Assembly (NCBI GenBank): GCA_036504895.1
Contig: DASXUJ010000115.1
Location: forward strand, 1-32,731
DNA length: 32,731 nt
Origin: Syntrophorhabdaceae bacterium
GTDB lineage: Bacteria; Desulfobacterota; Syntrophorhabdia; Syntrophorhabdales; Syntrophorhabdaceae
Direction: 5' to 3'
The notes under the pieces were generated by a model. The model was not told where the DNA came from. It was given only the letters and a program-made list of their open reading frames with translations, and did no database searches. The translations under genes were made by a program, and so were the position numbers. Below, in pieces: positions 25,569-32,731 of the stretch. Position 1 is the stretch's first letter; every line of letters begins with the position of its first letter.

Positions 25569-27326
25569 TTATACTGCGTCTCTTTCAACGAAATAATTAT
25601 TCAAAACCAGCACATCCATCTTCGTACGAAGAAAGCAGTCCAATGCCTCCTTAGGCGTGCAAACTACAGGTTCATTTTCGTTAAAAGACGTATTGAGAAC
25701 CATGGGCACGTGAGTAATTGCCTCGAATGCCTTAATAAGCCTATAGTACCGTGGATTTTGATCTTCTGTAACGCTTTGCAGACGGCCGGACCCATTTACG
25801 TGTGTTACGGCAGGTATAAAATTGCGTTTCGGTTCTCGAATCTGATATACCTGCAACATAAAAGGTACGTCATAGTCTGTCTCAAACCACTCCGCTACAG
25901 CCTCCCGTATTATAGACGGTGCGAAGGGTCGAAACGATTCGCGACGCTTGATCTTCACATTGAGAATATCCTTGATATTTGGCCGTCGCGGATCACAGAC
26001 AATGGATCGATTCCCAAGGGCCCGCGGGCCCCACTCCATTCGGCCCTGAAACCAACCTACAATCTTACCTTCGGCTACACGTTGAGCTACCTCCCGGCAC
26101 AGGGCTTCTTCGTCTTCAACTAAGGTTACCTCACATCCTTCCCTCTTGATCTCGGAACTTGCATTATCCAATTCACACATTATCTCTTTGTTGCCAAATT
26201 CTGGGCCGAAGTACGCGTGCTCCATGACAAACGATCGTGGTTTTCCCAATTCCTGATTCCACACGTGGAATGCTGCACCTATTGCGCCCCCTGCGTCGCC
26301 TGCCGCCGACTGTATGTACATATCTTTAAAGGGGCTCCTATTGAACACTTTACCGTTAGCCACGGAGTTCATGGCGCATCCACCAGAGAGACAGAGTGTC
26401 CTATTTCCAGTTTTTTCATATACATGATTAAGAAGATGAAAAAATGCATCTTCGTACATCTGCTGCAGAGAAGCTCCGAGATTCTTATGATATTCACTGA
26501 TAGGTGAGTCCTTTCTTCGAGGCGGTCCAAGCAGATCTATCAGTTTATCCGAAAAAACGGTGCCAATCGTGGGCTCTCCCTTTTCCCAAACCATTGAGAT
26601 TCCTTCCGAATGATGGACGAAGTAATCGAGACATAGTTCAAAACGTCCCTCCGGCCTAAGCTGCACCATCTCCTTCATTTTATTCATTTCACTGGGTTTA
26701 CCATAAGGGGCTAGCCCCATCACTTTATACTCGTCTCCATAATACGGAAATCCTAAGAATTGCGTCATTGCAAGATAGAAGAGACCTAAAGAATGGGGAA
26801 AACTTACCTGATCATTCACTACTATCCGATTTCCGTCACCTATTCCCCACATGGTGCTCACAAAATCGCCGAATCCATCCACCGATACCACTGCGGCAGA
26901 GTCAAAAGGAGCAACGAAAAATGAGCTTGCAAGGTGAGCCAGATGATGCTCAACGTTGTGAATTTCAGCTCTGAGTTTTGAATTCTGGATATAAAATTCG
27001 GAGCATAAAACCGAGGCGATATCATAAACCTTGCTTGCATTAGTCAACCGGTTCTTTATAGCCCCCAAGCCGGGGCGCCTCGAAAAGGCGAAGAGTGCCT
27101 TTTTCAACATATGAGCACTCGGTCGCCGATTGATCGCAATATGATCAACTTCATCGATTCTAATCCCGGCGCTCCCCAAGCAATATTTTATTGCTTGAGT
27201 TGGAAATCCCGCCCAGTGTTTGATGCGTTTAAAACGCTCTTCCTCGGCAGCTGCGAGGAGCACGCCGTCAGCGAGGATGCAGGCCGAAGAATCGCCATGA
27301 TATGCATTGAGACCAAGAATGACCAT
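25569..27326 (-). CDS. NodU/CmcH-type O-carbamoyltransferase
   Basis: Transfers a carbamoyl group from carbamoyl phosphate, through a carbamoyl-adenylate, to a hydroxyl of a sugar. 585 residues. The N-terminal Kae1-like domain has LGLNAYHGDSSACIL, NVEHHLAHLASSFF (metal-binding His cluster), SVDGFGDF, LSGGCAMNS and AAGDAGGAIGAA. The C-terminal YrdC-like half contains MEWGPRALGNRSI and KRRESFRPFAPS, the family hallmark. ATG 27326 has AGGAGG (27330-27335) close upstream. It is directly behind the MBOAT gene (7 bp) and ahead of the GT2 gene, which indicates a role in decorating the polysaccharide rather than an antibiotic or Nod factor; that is inference from context. Confidence 0.92.
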   Translation of the reverse strand: MVILGLNAYHGDSSACILADGVLLAAAEEERFKRIKHWAGFPTQAIKYCLGSAGIRIDEVDHIAINRRPSAHMLKKALFAFSRRPGLGAIKNRLTNASKVYDIASVLCSEFYIQNSKLRAEIHNVEHHLAHLASSFFVAPFDSAAVVSVDGFGDFVSTMWGIGDGNRIVVNDQVSFPHSLGLFYLAMTQFLGFPYYGDEYKVMGLAPYGKPSEMNKMKEMVQLRPEGRFELCLDYFVHHSEGISMVWEKGEPTIGTVFSDKLIDLLGPPRRKDSPISEYHKNLGASLQQMYEDAFFHLLNHVYEKTGNRTLCLSGGCAMNSVANGKVFNRSPFKDMYIQSAAGDAGGAIGAAFHVWNQELGKPRSFVMEHAYFGPEFGNKEIMCELDNASSEIKREGCEVTLVEDEEALCREVAQRVAEGKIVGWFQGRMEWGPRALGNRSIVCDPRRPNIKDILNVKIKRRESFRPFAPSIIREAVAEWFETDYDVPFMLQVYQIREPKRNFIPAVTHVNGSGRLQSVTEDQNPRYYRLIKAFEAITHVPMVLNTSFNENEPVVCTPKEALDCFLRTKMDVLVLNNYFVERDAV

Positions 27327-27333
27327 AATCCTC

Positions 27334-28800
27334 CTAAAACTGAAAATAGATAAATTGGCTCACTGGTTTTAAAAAAACAAATATGATGAACAGCATCGTG
27401 CTAACGGCTATAACCTCGCCCGTCTGTCTCACCCAAGGATTCTGAAGAACCGCAATTCTCGATTTTTTAAGGAAATACAGTCCGATCATACCTGCAGTAA
27501 AGACAAAAACGATCAGGTAGAAATTTTCACGAAAGCCCAATGTTCGATAGCGGGAAAATTGAAAAAGTTTCGAATAAAGAGCAAGAGTGTCTGCCAAATC
27601 GGCTGCCCTGAAGGGAATCCATCCCAGCATGACCAAGGAAACCGTTACACACCAACCTAACATTGACTGCAGTCCGGCCGGTATCCAGCCAAACTTGTTC
27701 TTGGCAATCCGGTACATATATATTAGAGTTGCATGCCATAATCCCCATAAGGCAAAATTCCAACTGGCACCGTGCCACAGACCCATAAGAAACCATGACA
27801 AGAAGAGGGGAAGCGTAAGTCCCCCGGATAAGTTTCGGCTCTTAACCCCGTCTGTCACAATGTCAATTCCACCCCTTGAACTATCTCTGAAGCTGTTTCC
27901 ACTCAATGGAAGGTATAGATAGTCTCTAACCCATGACGACAACGTGATATGCCAGCCCTTCCAGAAATCGCGGGGTGAGATCGCCAAATAGGGCCAATTA
28001 AAGTTCTCCGGAAAATGAATACCCAGAAGACGGGCGGAACCGATGGCTATAAGACTGTATCCTGCAAAATCAAAATAAATTTGTAGGCCGAACCCAAACG
28101 CCATGGTCCACACATCCACCCCTCCCAATAATTCCGGCTTCATACCGAAGGCGTCATCGACCATAGGAGCCAGTTGATCGGCTAGTCCAACCTTCAAAAA
28201 AAGACCTGCGACAACAGCCTTAACGCCGGCCACTATATGGCTAACGCGAAACCTGGAACCGCGAAGAATTTGGTTGATAAGCTCATGTCCTCTTAAAATA
28301 GGTCCCGCAATCATGTGCGGCCAAAACATGACATACGTGAGATATACCTTAAAATCCCTCACGGGTCCCAGAACGCGTCGATAGATGTCGATGGTGTAAC
28401 TCAGCGATACAAAGGTATAAAAACTAATTCCAAGGGGCAGGATTATCTTGCCTAAAGAGAACTGCCAGTCTCTTCCAAAAGCTTTTCCGATGAAAGCTAC
28501 GTTGTCTGCTATGAAATATGTATATTTGAAGTAAGCGAGCAGACCCAGGTTAATAATTAGACTCACGATTAACCACGACCGCCTGCCCTTGCTGGTAGCC
28601 GCTCCTGCAATTCGCAAGGAGACAAAATAATCGACAAACGCCGAGAATATTATGAGGAAAACGAATTCAATACGCCAGAAGCCATAGAAGATGATACTGG
28701 CCCCTAGGCACAACCACCACCGCGCCCACAGGGGTAAACACCAGTAAAGCGCAACCGAAAGGACGAGAAATACTAAATAAGTTATCGAATTAAAGAACAT
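27334..28800 (-). CDS. MBOAT-family O-acyltransferase (AlgI/DltB-like)
   Basis: A polytopic inner-membrane protein, 488 residues, about 11-12 helices. The family segments are ILPLGISFYTFVSLSYTIDIYRR, FWPHMIAGPILRG, PRDFWKGWHITLSSWVRDYLYLPL (with the first conserved His near 290) and LMGLWHGASWNFALWGLWHA, with the catalytic His near 343. Members move acyl groups, usually acetyl, across the membrane for modification of exported polysaccharides. The gene lies six bases after an SGNH-fold gene, the partner seen in AlgI-AlgJ/X and DltB-DltD systems. ATG 28800 has only a weak AGG upstream. Confidence 0.93.
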   Translation of the reverse strand: MFFNSITYLVFLVLSVALYWCLPLWARWWLCLGASIIFYGFWRIEFVFLIIFSAFVDYFVSLRIAGAATSKGRRSWLIVSLIINLGLLAYFKYTYFIADNVAFIGKAFGRDWQFSLGKIILPLGISFYTFVSLSYTIDIYRRVLGPVRDFKVYLTYVMFWPHMIAGPILRGHELINQILRGSRFRVSHIVAGVKAVVAGLFLKVGLADQLAPMVDDAFGMKPELLGGVDVWTMAFGFGLQIYFDFAGYSLIAIGSARLLGIHFPENFNWPYLAISPRDFWKGWHITLSSWVRDYLYLPLSGNSFRDSSRGGIDIVTDGVKSRNLSGGLTLPLFLSWFLMGLWHGASWNFALWGLWHATLIYMYRIAKNKFGWIPAGLQSMLGWCVTVSLVMLGWIPFRAADLADTLALYSKLFQFSRYRTLGFRENFYLIVFVFTAGMIGLYFLKKSRIAVLQNPWVRQTGEVIAVSTMLFIIFVFLKPVSQFIYFQF

Positions 28801-28806
28801 TAAAAC

Positions 28807-29970
28807 CTATGGCTTTGGCCATTTCAACAGACCCTTTACGTGTGGCAGCAACTCGTCGGCCACAATCCGGTGTCCCGGACCCCGAAAATGCATGAAATCA
28901 ATGTCATCCTTGTGGTATGATCCCCATTTGTCGTCAGGCACAGCCCTCTCCAAATTCACTAAATGAGCCCCATAACGGTTTGCCATTATTGCCAATTCAT
29001 CCTTCCATTCTTTATATTCCTGCAGGTTATAGGGAATCGGATGGTCCTGGCGTATGGGGGCGATATACATAAGGACAGGTATCTTCCTTCGACGGTAGTC
29101 CTCCAATATTGCCGAAAGAGCCTGCATATTAAAATTATATCGTGCCTTGATGATCTTTCTTTCCGAAGTAGGCTTTATACAGAATACCCAATTCCGAAAA
29201 TAGTAGAGACCCACCAGGAAGTCCCCTTCAATCTTCGCTCTTTCAGCCCACAGGTGCCAATGACTGCTCATTTGTCGAGTAAGCCACGTTTCCACAGGTT
29301 TTTGAATGGTCCCTGTCAATATACCACTATCCTTTCCCTCCTTTTCCGGCATTGCGAATCGGTCTAATATGATTGCGCCCACTTTAGAGTTTCGCCGTAT
29401 GCTTTCGATCAGGTCCGCTGATAAGATCTTAGAAAAATCTCGTCGTATTTTATCCTCGCGCAGATCATCAAATACTAATTCCATTATCAACCCACTCAAG
29501 GACGCGCGATCGCTCACAAATTGGCTAAGAATATAAAACTCTTGAAAATTCGCATTAGGAAGCGAAAAACCTAGTGGCTCGAAATAGTCCGGGTTATAAC
29601 TAATTCGTAACCAATACGGCGCCAAATGATCACCCGGTTTGTATTGGTTGATATAATGAAGCTGAGAGTTTCCTAGCCATAGGACTCTCTGAATTCCTTG
29701 GCCCCGGACAGAAGGCCATTTCATCGTACAACATTCAAGAACGATACTTCTAATCTCATCCAAATTAGAGGCTGCAAACACCCGGCCTTTGTAAGATTCG
29801 CCTACCGCTGTATTTTCCTCACCCTTAGCAAAATTATTGAGATCAACACAGTTCCAAGAAAGCACAATCAGACCCACGATAGTAATCGCTAAAGATACCA
29901 TCAACCCGATCAACTCCGTCAAATGGGAGACGGGTGCATGGCTGCTTATGTTCTTGGTCAACTGTTTCAT
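28807..29970 (-). CDS. SGNH-fold membrane-anchored protein, probable acyltransferase partner of the MBOAT
   Basis: 387 residues from ATG 29970. One N-terminal transmembrane helix (about 20-40) anchors a periplasmic domain. Block I VLWLGNSQLHY gives nucleophile Ser102, and DFMHFRGPGH near the C-terminus gives Asp358 and His361 (D-x2-H), the expected SGNH triad. The topology of one helix plus an external hydrolase-like domain, next to an MBOAT, follows DltD and AlgJ/AlgX, so it most likely places the exported acyl group on the glycan. Overall similarity to those families is too low for me to name it. No good ribosome binding site is seen; TTG 29979 is an alternative start. Confidence 0.8.
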   Translation of the reverse strand: MKQLTKNISSHAPVSHLTELIGLMVSLAITIVGLIVLSWNCVDLNNFAKGEENTAVGESYKGRVFAASNLDEIRSIVLECCTMKWPSVRGQGIQRVLWLGNSQLHYINQYKPGDHLAPYWLRISYNPDYFEPLGFSLPNANFQEFYILSQFVSDRASLSGLIMELVFDDLREDKIRRDFSKILSADLIESIRRNSKVGAIILDRFAMPEKEGKDSGILTGTIQKPVETWLTRQMSSHWHLWAERAKIEGDFLVGLYYFRNWVFCIKPTSERKIIKARYNFNMQALSAILEDYRRRKIPVLMYIAPIRQDHPIPYNLQEYKEWKDELAIMANRYGAHLVNLERAVPDDKWGSYHKDDIDFMHFRGPGHRIVADELLPHVKGLLKWPKP

Positions 29971-30030
29971 AAAGATCAAAAGGAACGAGTCATCGTCTTT
30001 TCCAAAAATGCGACCGGGAAATCAATTAAT

Positions 30031-30996
30031 TCACGCGCCCTGTTTTAACCACTTTAAGGTCCGATGCACCCCTTCTCGGTAATTGTAGGGAGCCGGGCCT
30101 GTAATATTGGAAGTTGGTGTCAGATCGTATACATATTCTGTCAAGATATTTTTAAGACGGAAGGACGACATTGGAAATCGCTTATAACCGATAGCCAATA
30201 ATACATCCCCTAACCATGCCATCAACTTGATGAGGACATACGGAAGGTGCCTGATAGGCTCTCTTCCCAATTGATTGGCTATTTCATTCGCAAGGTCATA
30301 GAGGTCCAACGAGGTTTCATCTGCCACATAAAAAGTCTTCTTATTTACTAAAGCAGATTCAGCTGCCAAAAGCTTTTCAATCTGGAAAATAGCATTTTCT
30401 ACATATCCCAACGAACGCTTATAATGGCCGCCACCGATGTGAAAATACCACCCACACTCGATGGCTTCAAAAAAATTCTTGTAAGGTTCCCTAAACCAAG
30501 GGCCCCAAATCGAAATTGGGCGTATGATAACCCATTCGAACGGTAATTCCTTTTCTCGCCGAATAATTTTCTCCATCTCAACTTTACTTTTCCCATAGGC
30601 CGTTGAAGGACTATAATCTGTTTCATGTTGCGGGATATAACCCATCTTGCATACTAGCAAAGTTGACGTGAATATCACGCGCTTTAATCGAGACAGCGGT
30701 TTCAAAACTTCTAGCAGATTGCTGGTTCCTTGGGTATTGTCGATGAATTCCTCGGCTGAAGTTTCGTAAACTCCTGTTTTTGCTGCCAAATGAACCACAT
30801 GGGTAGGCTGAAATTCACCTATGAGTGAGGCCATCTGTGGCTTGTCGAGAATGTTGCACTTTTTCCAGTATCGTTGATGCTCTCGGTTTCGAGGAGCACT
30901 CTTGTCAATATTTAGGATCGACGCGCTCACCTGTGCAAGGTTTTCAATAAGATTTGTTCCAATAAAGCCGGAGCCGCCCGTTACCAGAATTCGCAT
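30031..30996 (-). CDS. NAD-dependent epimerase/dehydratase (extended SDR)
   Basis: 321 residues. The Rossmann motif GGSGFIGTN is at the N-terminus, HLAAKTGVYET follows, and the active site is STLLV with Tyr134-x3-Lys138 (YGKSK). The substrate-binding C-terminal half is typical of nucleotide-sugar epimerases (RPISIWGPWFREPYKN, GGHYKRSLGYVENA). Which sugar it acts on cannot be decided. AGGGG (31003-31007) is six bases before the ATG. It is 60 bp ahead of the SGNH gene, and 179 bp separate it from the upstream GT4 gene. Confidence 0.9.
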   Translation of the reverse strand: MRILVTGGSGFIGTNLIENLAQVSASILNIDKSAPRNREHQRYWKKCNILDKPQMASLIGEFQPTHVVHLAAKTGVYETSAEEFIDNTQGTSNLLEVLKPLSRLKRVIFTSTLLVCKMGYIPQHETDYSPSTAYGKSKVEMEKIIRREKELPFEWVIIRPISIWGPWFREPYKNFFEAIECGWYFHIGGGHYKRSLGYVENAIFQIEKLLAAESALVNKKTFYVADETSLDLYDLANEIANQLGREPIRHLPYVLIKLMAWLGDVLLAIGYKRFPMSSFRLKNILTEYVYDLTPTSNITGPAPYNYREGVHRTLKWLKQGA

Positions 30997-31175
30997 ATTT
31001 TTCCCCTATTCCGCTAGCATCCTTCTTCTGTTCATCCTATTCACGTCTCTTCATCCAAAGCTAGCGCTTTCCCAGAATCGAAGCCGGTTCGGAACCATCA
31101 TTGAGGAAATCTGGTACAACATTTCCCAACTTCGGCGCCCTAACCCATGCTTTGGGACAGTGAAATTCAAATGAA

Positions 31176-32318
31176 CTATTCTTTGTAAGATCCATGAAAT
31201 ATCTTGACCGCTTCAACAAGTTCTTGAATGGTTCTATTGACACACACGTCCCAGGAAAATAGGGCCGCTCGCGATTTGCTATTAGCCGACCTTTCCATTC
31301 TTTGGGACTTATCCAACGCTAAGGCGGATTGTATTGCTTTGGCAAGCATTACATGGTCTGCAGCCGAATAATACAGCGCGGTATCGGCATAGAATTCCGG
31401 CATGGGGTCAGTGTCTGTCGATACGGATATGCACCCATGCGACATGGCTTCAAGTACTACGTTGGGGCAGGCTTCAGCTCGACTTGTCATTACAAACACA
31501 CTACAATTATGGTAACACCAGGACATTTGCATATCTGTCAGAGCTCCAGTCCAAACAACGCTGGAGACAACCCCGGATCTTTTCAGAATTTTTTCAAGTC
31601 TTGACTTATATGCCCCCATGCCAGGGTCTATAGATCCGGCTATAACAAGTTTAATACCCGGCACAGCGTCTAAAACTAGACCAAAGGCGGACAACAAGTC
31701 TTCCAGTCCTCGCGCGGGACGGATAGAACCGGCAGTAAAAATAAATCTTCTATCAACAATACACTCAAGGTTCAAAAACGCAGAGGAATGATATGGGGCG
31801 GTGGGGATATCCACTCCGTGGTACACCACCCCTATCTTTTCAGGCCTTAGGCCCCACTTATTTGTTAAAAATTCTTTCACGTGGCCAGAGACTGCAATAA
31901 TTCTGTCGGCATCGATGCTTGCCTTTTTCGCAGAATGGGCTCTTCCAAAGTTTTTGATGACTTCACCAAACGGATTTCCACCGACTGGAACTCTTAGAGG
32001 CTCCATATTTCTTATCATAGAGACAATCGGCATTCGCGGAAAATAGGCGGAGCGCGCCGTAGGAATGAACACAACGTCAGGAGTCAATCTCTTGACCCGG
32101 TCCTTGACCCATTCGAATCCTCGCCTCTGATCGCCACTAGGCCAAGGTGCAACAGGAACTCCTCCAAGCTCACGGACAATCTCCGATTGCGGCGGTACGA
32201 GAACGGTCAACTCATCTACGGCAGGGTGCTTCTGAAGCAAGGGCAGAATTTTCCGTAAGTATTTCCGGTATCCACCACTTAGACCTCCATTTGTGAGATT
32301 TGCTAGCAGAAGTTTCAT
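31176..32318 (-). CDS. Family 4 glycosyltransferase
   Basis: 380 residues, GT-B fold. The N-terminal domain starts MKLLLANLTNGGLSGGYRKY. The C-terminal nucleotide-sugar domain has IFTAGSIRPARGLEDLL and the E-x7-E signature region RAEACPNVVLEAMSHG. The first half includes DADRIIAVSGHVKEFL, common in the RfaB-like group. The open frame begins at TTG 32378, inside the upstream gene; ATG 32318 fits the family start and has GAGG about ten bases ahead. It follows the asparagine-synthase gene by 13 bp. Donor and acceptor are unknown. Confidence 0.9.
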   Translation of the reverse strand: MKLLLANLTNGGLSGGYRKYLRKILPLLQKHPAVDELTVLVPPQSEIVRELGGVPVAPWPSGDQRRGFEWVKDRVKRLTPDVVFIPTARSAYFPRMPIVSMIRNMEPLRVPVGGNPFGEVIKNFGRAHSAKKASIDADRIIAVSGHVKEFLTNKWGLRPEKIGVVYHGVDIPTAPYHSSAFLNLECIVDRRFIFTAGSIRPARGLEDLLSAFGLVLDAVPGIKLVIAGSIDPGMGAYKSRLEKILKRSGVVSSVVWTGALTDMQMSWCYHNCSVFVMTSRAEACPNVVLEAMSHGCISVSTDTDPMPEFYADTALYYSAADHVMLAKAIQSALALDKSQRMERSANSKSRAALFSWDVCVNRTIQELVEAVKIFHGSYKE

Positions 32319-32331
32319 TTGGGCCGTACCT

Positions 32332-32731
32332 CTATAATGTGACGTGATACTCGCGGCGCCAAAGCTCAAACATAACAAGGCAGAACAAGCGACTTGCGTT
32401 GGAAAGACCTCTTATTTGCCCTTGAAGGAGCCCCGTGATGGCATCTCTGTTAAAGATTGCCTGATCGGCCGCCATGAGCACGTCGCTAGTGAATTCACTC
32501 CAGTCTCCCTTAAACCAGGTGTTTAATGGAAGAGAAAAACCTTGCTTGCGCCCAACATCGAAGCTGTCAGGCAGCAATCGTCTTGCGAGCCTCCTTAGTA
32601 ATACCTTGCGAGTGTATGGGGTGACCCTAAGCCTATCGGGCAATCTGCCGAATCCGAATTCGAGCAATTCGCGAGCGAGAAAAGGCGTGCGTACCTCCAG
32701 GGAATGGAGCATGCTTGCCCTATCTATTTTC
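32332..32731 (-). CDS. Asparagine synthase-family protein, C-terminal part (5' end outside window)
   Basis: The frame stays open to the right edge; about 133 residues are visible. The sequence KIDRASMLHSLEVRTPFLA matches the highly conserved synthetase-domain motif of AsnB-type enzymes, and TRKVLLRRLARRLLP and KQGFSLPLNTWF follow as in the family. An ATG at 32712 is internal to the motif and not a true start. Members in O-antigen and exopolysaccharide clusters are thought to amidate sugar acids or other residues instead of making asparagine; with a uronic-acid-forming dehydrogenase in this cluster, that role is possible here. It is first of the visible genes of the leftward operon. Confidence 0.88.
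   Translation of the reverse strand, partial: KIDRASMLHSLEVRTPFLARELLEFGFGRLPDRLRVTPYTRKVLLRRLARRLLPDSFDVGRKQGFSLPLNTWFKGDWSEFTSDVLMAADQAIFNRDAITGLLQGQIRGLSNASRLFCLVMFELWRREYHVTL

Noticed and set aside
31061-31243. 60-residue - strand ORF after the GT4 gene
   Set aside because: It begins inside the GT4 gene in another frame, has no ribosome binding site and no recognisable sequence; the 179-bp gap shows only a small GGTTC-G-GAACC palindrome.

Overview
The window looks like a chromosomal segment of a Gram-negative anaerobe. The best guess is a deltaproteobacterium of the Desulfobacterota/Syntrophorhabdus type, judged from gene content, a fused nuoCD and overall style; no 16S or other phylogenetic marker is present, so this is inference. 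No tRNA, rRNA, IS element, prophage or CRISPR array was seen.

Left part (1-16.7 kb, + strand, GC-rich): the 3' part of rnr (RNase R) is followed by a complete, tightly packed complex I operon, nuoA-B-CD-E-F-G-H-I-J-K-L-M-N. All 14 core subunits are present, with C and D fused. Most junctions are ATGA/GTGA overlaps or a few bases. The exception is a 229-bp nuoK-nuoL gap that carries a 25-codon ORF with a good ribosome binding site. A promoter candidate (TTGACA-17 bp-TACATT) and a leader with two mutually exclusive hairpins precede nuoA.

Middle part (16.7-19.9 kb): a convergent MFS carboxylate-type transporter (-) and a small YbeD/DUF493 protein (+). In the intergenic region between them lie an A/T-rich 21-nt tandem repeat, a 24-codon upstream ORF and a leftward intrinsic terminator. 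Then come two small exported proteins on the - strand. One is Gly/Ala-rich, with an architecture like the group 4 capsule protein GfcA, and is preceded by two good sigma70-type promoters.

Right part (19.9 kb to the end, all - strand, visibly more A/T-rich from about 23-24 kb): a surface polysaccharide cluster. In transcription order it has an asparagine-synthase-family amidotransferase (5' end outside the window), a GT4 glycosyltransferase, an SDR epimerase, an SGNH-fold membrane protein, an MBOAT acyltransferase, a NodU-type carbamoyltransferase, a GT2 glycosyltransferase, UDP-GlcNAc 2-epimerase (wecB), a WecA/MraY-type initiating phosphoglycosyltransferase, a receiver-domain protein and a UDP-HexNAc 6-dehydrogenase. 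Together these could make UDP-ManNAc(A)-type sugars, start a repeat unit on undecaprenyl phosphate, extend it, and decorate it by O-acylation, O-carbamoylation and perhaps amidation of the uronic acid.

The most unusual unit is the WecA-like enzyme. It has a cytosolic C-terminal extension of about 220 residues, and its gene overlaps by ATGA the gene of a response-regulator receiver domain that ends in a C-terminal transmembrane helix. This suggests phosphorylation-controlled initiation of glycan synthesis at the membrane.
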